A stretch of DNA of 10,058 nucleotides from Planctomycetota bacterium (GTDB lineage: Bacteria; Planctomycetota; Phycisphaerae; WQYP01; JAJZKY01): positions 1 through 10,058 of the forward strand of contig JAJZKY010000121.1 in the NCBI GenBank assembly GCA_021803885.1, read 5' to 3'. Position 1 is the first letter of the stretch. Each line of letters starts with the position of its first letter. The position numbers were made by a program, and so were the translations under genes. Below the pieces are notes generated by a model. The model had not been told where the DNA came from. It was given only the letters and a program-made list of their open reading frames with translations, and made no database searches. Below are positions 1 through 6,421 of the stretch, piece by piece.

Positions 1-1451
1 GCCGGAGGAATTTTCTCGGTCTTGCGATACTTAGCCACGGTGCGTCTGGCCAGCGTAATGCCTCGCTTTTTAAGTTCTTCGACGATGGCATCGTCGCTGA
101 GCGGATTTTTTTTATCTTCCGCTGCTATGATTTCCGTTAACACCGCCTTCATGGCTCCCCAGCTCATGGCCTCGCCGGAATCGTTATCCATGCCGCCTGT
201 GAAAAACTGCCGCAGTGGAAAAATGCCGCGTGGAGTTTGAATATATTTTTCCGACACTGCTCGACTTACCGTACCTACGTGAACCCCGAGTTGATCAGCG
301 ACCAGTGTCATGGGCAGCGGCTTAAGATATTCAGGCCCCATGTCGATAAAATCTTTTTGGGCTTCAACTACCACCCGTAACAACCGCAACAGTGTGGATC
401 GCCGCTGTTCAATGGCATCGATAATCCAGCGGGCATTGCGAATATTGTTGGCCAAAAACTGGCGTGTGGCTTCATCGACCTCACGATTGACCGCCATTTT
501 GTGGTAAAGATCGTTGACATAAAGCCGGGGCATACGCTCGTCAGTCAATCGGATTCGGTAGCTTCCGTTGTTTTCGTCGCGCTCGATAATGGCGTCGGGC
601 GTGACGGCCGGGACTGATTCGTTGACCAGGCTCCGCCCCGGCCGCGGATTCAATTGCCGGGCCATGAAGTGGCGGGCGGCATTGATCTGGTCGACGGTCA
701 GGCCGGTTTTGCGGGCAATTTGCGGCAATCTATTCATCTCTAAATCGTGGAGATGATGCTGAATCAACAAACGCGGGATTTTTACATCCACATTCAGTTC
801 TCGGTGACGGAGGTCGAGTTGTAACAGCAGACATTCCTGCAGGTTTCGAGCGCAAATGCCTGCCGGCTCCAAACGCCGTTGTAAAACAGGCCAGGCTGCT
901 TCGATATCGGGCCGACGTATTCCCTGAGGCAGATCGTGGCAGATATGGTCGATACTTTCACGAATATAGCCCTCATCATCCACGTAATCGATCAGCACAT
1001 CACCGGCCAATCGCACAGATTCGCTGATACCATCCACCAAACCCCATTGTGCGTGCAGTTGTTCCTGGAGGGAATCGCTGCGGGCTTCGGTGTTAGCCAA
1101 GGCTTCCATCTTGGGATCTCGATCTCCGGAGCCGGAAGCGCGTAACCGGCCGCTGGAAGCATACGCTTGTTCCTCCAGAACGCGGGAAAGCCGATCCGAA
1201 TCCACCTCGGCAGGGGCAAGAGTATCAGCCGTAGAAGCCGTATTGGACGGCAAGGCTTCTGTAGAATTATCACCAGTGGTGGCAGTGGCAGCATCCTGCC
1301 GTTCAAGCACAGGATTGGAGGCAAGCTCCTGATCTATACGCTCTTCCAATGCCAAGGCGGGCAGTTGGAGAATTTCCATGGATTGTATCATCCGCGGAGC
1401 CAGCTTCATGCGCTGATCAAGCCGCATGTGTTGATTTGTATCTAGCCGCAT
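1..1451 (-). CDS. rpoN: RNA polymerase sigma-54 factor RpoN (3' end cut by window edge)
   Basis: Sigma-54 directs core RNA polymerase to -24/-12 promoters and needs AAA+ enhancer-binding activators to open DNA. The 483 complete residues visible show all family parts. An N-terminal activator-binding region I (residues 1-50) contains MKLAPRMIQSMEILQLP. A low-complexity, acidic and Ser/Thr-rich region II spans about 50-115. A core-binding domain runs to about 330. A helix-turn-helix lies near 380-399 (LGVHVGTVSRAV), and the diagnostic RpoN box ARRTVAKYR is at 468-476. Only a few C-terminal residues should be missing. I chose ATG 1451 (MRLDTNQHMRLDQ) because it matches the usual start. The frame extends to an ATG at 1508, but that codon sits only about 4 bp below a TATAAT box and would probably not be transcribed from it. 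The gene lies 103 bp downstream of lptD on the same strand. Identity is certain; only the exact start is open. Confidence 0.97.
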   Translation of the reverse strand, partial: MRLDTNQHMRLDQRMKLAPRMIQSMEILQLPALALEERIDQELASNPVLERQDAATATTGDNSTEALPSNTASTADTLAPAEVDSDRLSRVLEEQAYASSGRLRASGSGDRDPKMEALANTEARSDSLQEQLHAQWGLVDGISESVRLAGDVLIDYVDDEGYIRESIDHICHDLPQGIRRPDIEAAWPVLQRRLEPAGICARNLQECLLLQLDLRHRELNVDVKIPRLLIQHHLHDLEMNRLPQIARKTGLTVDQINAARHFMARQLNPRPGRSLVNESVPAVTPDAIIERDENNGSYRIRLTDERMPRLYVNDLYHKMAVNREVDEATRQFLANNIRNARWIIDAIEQRRSTLLRLLRVVVEAQKDFIDMGPEYLKPLPMTLVADQLGVHVGTVSRAVSEKYIQTPRGIFPLRQFFTGGMDNDSGEAMSWGAMKAVLTEIIAAEDKKNPLSDDAIVEELKKRGITLARRTVAKYRKTEKIPP

Positions 1452-1511
1452 CAGTAATGCTCTTTGGCGGCACTGGTAAGGTGCCCATAGCAAATTCCAT
1501 ACCAGCATCTA

Positions 1512-1517
1512 ATTATA
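1512..1517 (-). promoter_or_regulatory. Candidate -10 box of a rpoN promoter
   Basis: A perfect TATAAT hexamer on the minus strand, about 60 bp upstream of the chosen rpoN ATG, in the 103-bp lptD-rpoN gap. No good -35 sits at 16-18 bp; a TTGCCA lies 26 bp upstream, which is too far. It would give a leader of about 50 nt. No terminator is visible between lptD and rpoN, so read-through from lptD is also possible. Confidence 0.35.
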
Positions 1518-1554
1518 GACGAAATTCAGATTGGCGACATGCTTGGCAACTCGG

Positions 1555-4500
1555 TTACTGCTGAACAGCCTGCAGGGCGCTGGGACTGGTAATGCCGTAC
1601 CGGGGATAGCCGGCCGGCCAGATATTTACGAAAACCGCTTCACTGGCGGTGTCCGCGTTGTAGCTCAAGGACAACGCTGCGTAGAAGTGGGGCAATTTTC
1701 GCACAATGGTCACCGCGGAAAGAATGTTATGCGCAAGGTAAAAATCATAGCTTTCCGTGGCGGACAAAGCGTATTTCCGCGTCAGCTTATAATTGATGGA
1801 AAAAGTCCACTGATCGGAATTCACTGCGTTGATGTACCGATTGCCCAGAAAATAGCTGATGGAAGGTGATTGATCGACCATCACACCAGCATCGGCAGTC
1901 TCAAGCTCCTGCAAATCTACATTGTAACTTTCGTCTCCGAGCAGTCGAACATTGGATCCAGCTCGCCATGTGGCGTTGGCGTTAATGCTATCAGCCACCT
2001 GACTAAGCTCCGGCTGACTGAAATCGTAGTAGCCCACCAGGGGCTGACCATAATCACTGGTGGAAAATGGTCCTCCGGCATAAATGAGATTGTTGGAACT
2101 GAACGGGCCGATTGCGGACTTGTTCCAGAACATATCCGCAGAAACATTAAACGTCATCCAATCCACAATTTGTTCGTGGCCAGGCGACCCACGTTTGGTC
2201 TGCAAGGTTTGCCGCAGGGCAAATTCTGCACCGCTGGCATCGGTGATACCTTCAACATTCCGGTCGAACGGCTGCAAATACCCCTGCTGTACATTGGAAC
2301 CAGAAACAAAAACATCAACTTCCGGCTGAATGATGTGGCGTAGTTGATGCACATCCAGAAAATTGGAATTAAATCCCTTGTAAACTTTCCAAAATGTGGT
2401 GGTAGCCCGCAGACCTACCGCGCCCCAAGCCCGAGTGGTGCTGCCGTTAACCTGATCGCTGGAAAAGTTGCTGTCCCAATAGGTGAGGCGTCCTGTTACG
2501 TAGGGCACCACGTGCAACGCCCCAAAGGACAAAGGCATGTCAATTTCCTGACGGCTATCCAGCCGGGCCACGTTTTGATCGGTCCAGCCGTTATTGAGGT
2601 AATACTGCTGGAAAGTTTCGTTCTGATTCATACCGGGAAAATCAGTTTGCAAACCACGCTGGGCCGGTGTGGACTGACTGAACTGGTCGTTCACCAACCC
2701 GCCACTGCTCTGGCTGTAATAGGTGAAAATACCCAGCAGCGGATCCCCCTCGCGCCAATACTGCACCTCCGGGGTCTTTTGTACGGTAAATTCGTCATCC
2801 TCCAGGTCGGCATTGGTGACAAAGTGATTCAGGTTCCACTTGCCCAAAATCGTCAAACCTTCCGTATCGTGCTGTTGTTTCAGGTAAACCGAGGTTTGGT
2901 GTTCCGAATCCGTTTCATAACGACTGTCAAAATACTGTTCCAGAAAATTGGGATCCGAAAAATACGCTCCTTCCAGCGAAACCGTCCATTGCTCGGACAA
3001 CCGCTGCATATACCTGGCTGAAATATACCCGCGCGTGTGGGTCAGCAGCGGCAGCGACGTACGATTGTTACCCAGATCGTCGGTTCCATGATCGTCAATT
3101 AAAAAACTTTGAATACTGCCGTGCCCGCCAAAAGCCTGATCGTATGCATTAATTCCACCTCCGAAGCCACGATTGGAATAATAGACAGCCTGACCATCGG
3201 CATGAAGATTAAAGGGCGGATGGTAACCCAACAGATCAAGCAGATCCCAGTCTGTGCGCACCGATGTGCCATATATGTTGGAAAATCCCACGGTTGCACT
3301 GCGCAAGGCCATCGAATGATGCCGCGTATCACCAGCCAGATAAGGCCAGTAAAACAGGGGAACATCATGGACGGCAAAAATAACATTTTTGGCGGTATAT
3401 GCATAGACCGGTTTGTGATGCGGACCGGGGGTAACACTCGCTGGAGTGATATTCCGCAAGGTCATGGAACTGGCACCAATGTAATAATGCGGATCGTAAA
3501 ATTCATCGGTGGATAGCTTGGCAGACTTAGCCTCCAGCCGGCCCTGGGCAAATTGGAGAATTTCCTTTGCCCGAATGTACAGCGGCGACTTGGTTTGTAC
3601 GTCTACATCGCTGAGCACGGCATTAAGCAAAATGGCGCGGTTGGTGGTAAGGTCATAATACACCCGGCTGGCATGCATGGTCTCGTAGCCATCGGTAACG
3701 CTGACATCTCCCTGGAGATACACGCCCGCCACAGACCGGGCAATCCGCGACACTTTGCCGCTGGCGGGGCCGGGTTCTTTTTGGCCCAACGGGCTGAACA
3801 GTACGGCGTTGTCCGCCCGTAATTCCAGCGGCGGTTGACCCGGCACGGTTTGCCGAACCAGATAAAAATTGCCGCGGGCCACGGTGATGCGTTGATTGCC
3901 GATGGTGCGCACTTCAATATGGTTGCCAGTAGCAAAAATTCTCGGGGGCGATGCCGGAGCCTTGGGGACATTTTTATGCGCCAACTCACGGGGAGTGGGT
4001 ACAGAATGTATTACCGGCGACGGAATGCCCTGGATAACACCGCTGGCACTGCGGGTGATCCAGCCTTCGCGCAAGGCCAGTTCGGTCTTCTGAATTTCAA
4101 TCGTCGGAACGAAAGGTACGGCCCTGGGCCGCGTGGCGAGTTGCCGCCGCAACATCGCGCCGCGCATCACCACGGGGTTCTTAGATTCATTTTTGGGCAA
4201 CGGAGCCGAGCCGGCCAGTTCTATCCTGGCAAGTACACGTGTGCTGACCAGCAATTCGCGGGCTTTGCTTATCGCCTGGCCCTTTACGCCTTCACTGATG
4301 CGCACATGCCCCTGTAAATAAATAGTGGCCGCAAAAACCCCCGTTCCACCACCGCGAATCGGACGCAGCCGAACCGATGCCGCGTCCGCCGACAACCGGC
4401 GATATCCCACCCGAATTTGCACGTGCCCCTGGAGAAAAATATGCTGGATGTTGGTTCCACTAATCCAGACATCACTATGGTCCGCAGCAACTTGCAGCGG

Positions 4501-4716
4501 CAGATCAATGGGCGTGGTTGGGGTAAGTACCGGAAACACTGTCGGCGTAATAATGGTACTGGTAGGCAGGGCATACGCCGGCGGGCCAAAAAGCAGGCTG
4601 CCGGTTACAGCAGCCGTCATCATCGTCCGCAAGGCCAACGCGGCACCTCCAAAGCGACGCACTGCAGGTGGTTGCCCGGGGGAATGGAGGCTTTTCTGTT
4701 GCACGGATGCGCTCAC
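1555..4716 (-). CDS. lptD: LPS-assembly outer-membrane protein LptD (OstA/Imp family)
   Basis: LptD is the outer-membrane beta-barrel that inserts lipopolysaccharide into the outer leaflet, fed by an LptA-like periplasmic bridge. The 1053-aa protein has a signal peptide (RR at 20-21, hydrophobic 33-45, likely cleavage after AYA at 49). An LptA/OstA-like periplasmic region follows, in which the motif [IV][FY]LQG[HD]V occurs three times (93-99, 132-138, 332-338). The family hallmark is at 451-463 (DVPLFYWPYLAGD). A long C-terminal barrel of alternating aromatic strands includes LRHIIQPEVDVFV at 792-804. The start is GTG 4716, preceded by AGGGAAGG with a 6-nt gap. Oddities: it is longer than E. 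coli LptD (784 aa), with a Pro-rich segment of about 100 residues (160-260) splitting the N-terminal repeats, and it contains no cysteine. The C-terminus is Gln-Gln rather than the aromatic residue common in barrels. galM lies upstream behind a terminator and rpoN downstream. Family assignment is firm; substrate (LPS or another glycolipid) is inferred. Confidence 0.9.
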   Translation of the reverse strand: MSASVQQKSLHSPGQPPAVRRFGGAALALRTMMTAAVTGSLLFGPPAYALPTSTIITPTVFPVLTPTTPIDLPLQVAADHSDVWISGTNIQHIFLQGHVQIRVGYRRLSADAASVRLRPIRGGGTGVFAATIYLQGHVRISEGVKGQAISKARELLVSTRVLARIELAGSAPLPKNESKNPVVMRGAMLRRQLATRPRAVPFVPTIEIQKTELALREGWITRSASGVIQGIPSPVIHSVPTPRELAHKNVPKAPASPPRIFATGNHIEVRTIGNQRITVARGNFYLVRQTVPGQPPLELRADNAVLFSPLGQKEPGPASGKVSRIARSVAGVYLQGDVSVTDGYETMHASRVYYDLTTNRAILLNAVLSDVDVQTKSPLYIRAKEILQFAQGRLEAKSAKLSTDEFYDPHYYIGASSMTLRNITPASVTPGPHHKPVYAYTAKNVIFAVHDVPLFYWPYLAGDTRHHSMALRSATVGFSNIYGTSVRTDWDLLDLLGYHPPFNLHADGQAVYYSNRGFGGGINAYDQAFGGHGSIQSFLIDDHGTDDLGNNRTSLPLLTHTRGYISARYMQRLSEQWTVSLEGAYFSDPNFLEQYFDSRYETDSEHQTSVYLKQQHDTEGLTILGKWNLNHFVTNADLEDDEFTVQKTPEVQYWREGDPLLGIFTYYSQSSGGLVNDQFSQSTPAQRGLQTDFPGMNQNETFQQYYLNNGWTDQNVARLDSRQEIDMPLSFGALHVVPYVTGRLTYWDSNFSSDQVNGSTTRAWGAVGLRATTTFWKVYKGFNSNFLDVHQLRHIIQPEVDVFVSGSNVQQGYLQPFDRNVEGITDASGAEFALRQTLQTKRGSPGHEQIVDWMTFNVSADMFWNKSAIGPFSSNNLIYAGGPFSTSDYGQPLVGYYDFSQPELSQVADSINANATWRAGSNVRLLGDESYNVDLQELETADAGVMVDQSPSISYFLGNRYINAVNSDQWTFSINYKLTRKYALSATESYDFYLAHNILSAVTIVRKLPHFYAALSLSYNADTASEAVFVNIWPAGYPRYGITSPSALQAVQQ

Positions 4717-4743
4717 GCGAAACCTTCCCTGAAAACAAGCCGG

Positions 4744-4771
4744 ATGATAGCCGCTGCGGACCTGGATGCAA
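4744..4771 (-). promoter_or_regulatory. Candidate sigma-70-type promoter of lptD
   Basis: On the minus strand TTGCAT (4766-4771) and TATCAT (4744-4749) are separated by 16 bp, ending 27 bp upstream of the lptD GTG. It lies in the gap after the galM terminator, where a promoter is expected. An 18-bp imperfect palindrome overlaps the -35. Assignment rests on consensus similarity and position only. Confidence 0.45.
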
Positions 4772-4787
4772 AGTGACCGGCCACTTT
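4770..4787. promoter_or_regulatory. Imperfect 18-bp palindrome overlapping the lptD -35 (possible operator)
   Basis: The plus strand reads AAAGTGACCGGCCACTTT, in which 16 of 18 positions obey dyad symmetry (AAAGTG and CACTTT arms). It overlaps the candidate -35 hexamer of lptD by two bases and extends upstream, a position from which a dimeric regulator could act. No regulator can be named. Confidence 0.3.
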
Positions 4788-4805
4788 AGACTGGGCGGTT
4801 GTCCG

Positions 4806-4834
4806 AAAAAAAGGCCGCGGCGTACGCCGCGGCC
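4806..4834 (-). terminator. Rho-independent terminator of galM
   Basis: Positions 4813-4834 form a perfect 22-bp GC-rich palindrome (arms GGCCGCGGC, loop GTAC). On the minus strand it is followed directly by seven Ts (plus-strand As 4806-4812). It starts 30 bp downstream of the galM stop codon, so it terminates galM transcription and isolates lptD from it. Confidence 0.93.
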
Positions 4835-4863
4835 CGGAAGTTTCTGTCATCCACAAACAAATT

Positions 4864-6087
4864 TTACAGAGTGCGGAACTTGTGAATGGTTCTTTGATAG
4901 TAGTAAGCCGGCATGGCGTTCAACACCGTTGAGGGAAAATTCGGCTGGTTCGGAGAATTCGGGTAATGCTGCGTTTCGAAGGTGACAGCCCCGTGTTTGG
5001 GGTATTTTCCACCGATGCCATCGAGGGTACCATCCAGAAAATTGGCGGTGTAAATTTGAATGCCGGGCTGAGTGGTATAAACCTCCATGACGCGTCCACT
5101 TACAGGCTCACTCACGCGGGCGGCAAACGCCATCTTCCCGGATTGCCCATTCAGACAGAAATTGGTGTCATAGCCATACGGATATTGATCAAAGTTCGCT
5201 TTGGATTTTGCCGGAAATGGCTGAATGCGGCTACCCAAGCGCACCGGCTTGCGGAAATCGTACGGAGTTCCGGCCACGGGAGCAATTTGGCCGGTGGGAA
5301 TAAGCATGGCATTCACGGGGGTATAATGGTCCGCATTAAGTTCCAAAACGTGATCCAGAATCTTTTTACCAGGTCCGGCGAGATTCCAATAGCCGTGATT
5401 GCAGATGTTCACGACGGTGGCTTGATCGGTATTGCAGCGGAAGCGCATGTGCAATTCGTTATTTTCGGTAAGGACGTAGGTGGCCGTAGTCAGCAGGTTG
5501 CCGGGAAAGCCATTTTGCATGTTGGGACTGAAATACTGAAAACGCACGCCGAACCCGCCGGGTTCCTGATACTCTGTAGCCGTCCATACCTGCTCATCAA
5601 AAGCATGCGGACCACCATGCAAAGCACTGGGGCCATCGTTAAGCGGAATATGGCAGGTCTTGCCGTTTAATGTGAATGTACCCCGCGCGATGCGATTGGC
5701 GTAGCGACCAATGGTAGCGCCAAAGTAGGGATCAGTGTTGTGGTGGATATAAGGCGCCAAAGTGGAATAACCCAGCAGCACATCGCCGATCTGGCCTTTT
5801 TTATCCGGTGCGCCCAGGCGTACCAGTCTGGCTCCGTAGGTGATGAATTGGGCCACTAACCCATTGCCGTTGCTGATGGAATACATTTCTACGGCTTTAC
5901 CGCCCGGGGTGGTACCAAACGGACACTTGTAGACGCCCGCCTTTTTGGATTTGAGCATGGCCAGTTTGCTGGTACTGCAGCCGGTAATGGTCCATGCGGC
6001 AGCCGCTGTAGCGGCGGTTACAAAAGTACGCCGTGTCCACTGGTGGCCCTTGGAAGTGGTGGAAGAAGTTGGAATTTGAACATCCAT
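4864..6087 (-). CDS. galM: Aldose 1-epimerase (galactose mutarotase), Tat-exported lipoprotein
   Basis: The enzyme interconverts alpha and beta anomers of aldoses such as galactose or glucose. The 407-aa product carries the family motifs: GATIGRYANRI (122-132), LHGG with catalytic His157, NHGYWNLAG with His231, YDTNF with Asp307, and FETQHYPNSPN with the expected general base Glu371. The N-terminus is TRRTFVTAAT (18-27), a twin-arginine-type signal with R19-R20, followed by ITGC with lipobox Cys37. It should therefore fold in the cytoplasm, pass through Tat and be lipid-anchored in the periplasm. I chose ATG 6087 because GGAGG lies 7 nt upstream and it places the signal correctly. The open frame continues to 6261 but without family-like sequence. 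It is monocistronic: a promoter and dyad lie upstream and a strong terminator downstream. A periplasmic location suggests a role in uptake or processing of extracellular sugars; the exact sugar is unknown. Confidence 0.94.
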   Translation of the reverse strand: MDVQIPTSSTTSKGHQWTRRTFVTAATAAAAWTITGCSTSKLAMLKSKKAGVYKCPFGTTPGGKAVEMYSISNGNGLVAQFITYGARLVRLGAPDKKGQIGDVLLGYSTLAPYIHHNTDPYFGATIGRYANRIARGTFTLNGKTCHIPLNDGPSALHGGPHAFDEQVWTATEYQEPGGFGVRFQYFSPNMQNGFPGNLLTTATYVLTENNELHMRFRCNTDQATVVNICNHGYWNLAGPGKKILDHVLELNADHYTPVNAMLIPTGQIAPVAGTPYDFRKPVRLGSRIQPFPAKSKANFDQYPYGYDTNFCLNGQSGKMAFAARVSEPVSGRVMEVYTTQPGIQIYTANFLDGTLDGIGGKYPKHGAVTFETQHYPNSPNQPNFPSTVLNAMPAYYYQRTIHKFRTL

Positions 6088-6111
6088 AAAATAACCTCCA
6101 AAAAAAAGGAC

Positions 6112-6130
6112 AGCGGTTGATACAGCCGCT
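6112..6130 (-). promoter_or_regulatory. Dyad followed by T-tract in the galM leader (operator or attenuator)
   Basis: On the minus strand AGCGGCTGTATCAACCGCT is an imperfect dyad (AGCGG/CCGCT, one C-A mismatch, then TG/CA around a TAT centre). Four bases later comes a run of eight Ts (plus-strand As 6100-6107), followed immediately by the GGAGG ribosome-binding site of galM. It lies at about +5 to +23 from the expected transcription start, so it could be a repressor operator or a weak attenuator hairpin. Confidence 0.35.
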
Positions 6131-6140
6131 AACGAACAAA

Positions 6141-6169
6141 AATATATGCCGAGTGGCTGATTAGGGCAA
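6141..6169 (-). promoter_or_regulatory. Candidate sigma-70-type promoter of galM
   Basis: On the minus strand TTGCCC (6164-6169) and TATATT (6141-6146) are separated by exactly 17 bp and lie about 55 bp upstream of the galM ATG. Spacing is ideal and both hexamers match consensus at four or more positions. Two 9-bp direct repeats lie immediately upstream of the -35. Confidence 0.5.
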
Positions 6170-6170
6170 G

Positions 6171-6207
6171 CATGCAACAAGTTCGAAACAAGGTCGCACA
6201 TGCAACA
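6171..6207. repeat. Pair of 9-bp direct repeats upstream of the galM promoter
   Basis: CATGCAACA occurs at 6171-6179 and again at 6199-6207 (plus strand), 28 bp start to start, adjacent to the candidate galM -35. The arrangement would suit a tandem-binding transcription factor, but two short repeats could also arise by chance. Confidence 0.4.
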
Positions 6208-6385
6208 TGGGATCAGGTACCTGTTTGTTTGACCGCCCCGCTGCCCTCCGCACCTGGCCACAATTGCTCACCACACCCGACAAACCTGGCCCCGGGGCAG
6301 GCATCTCGCATCCGGACCGCCGTTGAGTATACTTAGGCAGACCTCGGTGAGGGTTGATTGGATCACCGGGCAGGTTTGTTGGAAC

Positions 6386-6416
6386 GGGTGAGGCTTGCTT
6401 CACCCTCTAATAGAGG
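6386..6416 (+). promoter_or_regulatory. Two adjacent hairpins covering the ribosome-binding site of the KS-beta gene
   Basis: GGGTGA (6386-6391) pairs with TCACCC (6400-6405). Partly overlapping it, CCTCTAATAGAGG (6404-6416) is a 13-bp palindrome whose right arm, TAGAGG, is the Shine-Dalgarno sequence 5 nt before the ATG at 6422. In RNA the second would be a stem of about four pairs with a 5-nt loop, so it may modestly shield the ribosome-binding site. The two stems share bases at 6404-6405 and would partly compete. Confidence 0.4.
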
Positions 6417-6421
6417 TTTTC

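Larger units (their letters stand above)
6088..6421. other. Divergent intergenic region between galM and the ketosynthase operon
   Basis: About 334 bp without a credible gene. The galM side (6088-6210) holds its promoter, leader dyad and direct repeats. A 10-bp palindrome CAGGTACCTG is at 6214-6223 and GCCCCGGGGC at 6289-6298. ACAAACCTG at 6280-6288 is repeated inverted as CAGGTTTGT at 6371-6379. On the operon side the best -10 is TATACT (6328-6333), but no convincing -35 accompanies it, so the promoter of the rightward operon is not resolved. Open frames that cross the region are extensions of the flanking genes and show no family-like sequence. Confidence 0.7.

Noticed and set aside
2344..3021. 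Plus-strand open frame of 225 codons opposite lptD
   Set aside because: It lies wholly antisense to the firmly identified lptD, has no recognisable domain, and is typical of antisense frames in GC-rich coding DNA.
4766..4783. Sigma-54-like promoter upstream of lptD (TGG...TTGCA on the minus strand)
   Set aside because: The GG and GC dinucleotides are separated by 11 bp, whereas sigma-54 promoters need 10. The overlapping sigma-70-type hexamers fit better.
4813..4834. 22-bp perfect palindrome as a regulator binding site
   Set aside because: The adjoining T-tract on the minus strand and its position 30 bp after the galM stop make a transcription terminator the better explanation.
4966..5670. 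Plus-strand open frame of 234 codons opposite galM
   Set aside because: It is an antisense shadow of the galM coding sequence, without family-like sequence or a ribosome-binding site of its own.
6088..6261. Longer galM start giving 58 extra N-terminal residues
   Set aside because: The ATG at 6087 has a GGAGG site and places the Tat/lipobox signal at the N-terminus. The extension covers the promoter region and has no family-like sequence.
6254..6268. Sigma-54-like element TGGCCACAATTGCT upstream of the ketosynthase operon
   Set aside because: The spacing between GG and GC is two bases too short for a -24/-12 promoter.
6395..6421. TTG start for the KS-beta gene
   Set aside because: The ATG at 6422 has a well-spaced TAGAGG and begins the conserved MRRVVITG sequence; the nine extra residues overlap the hairpin region.
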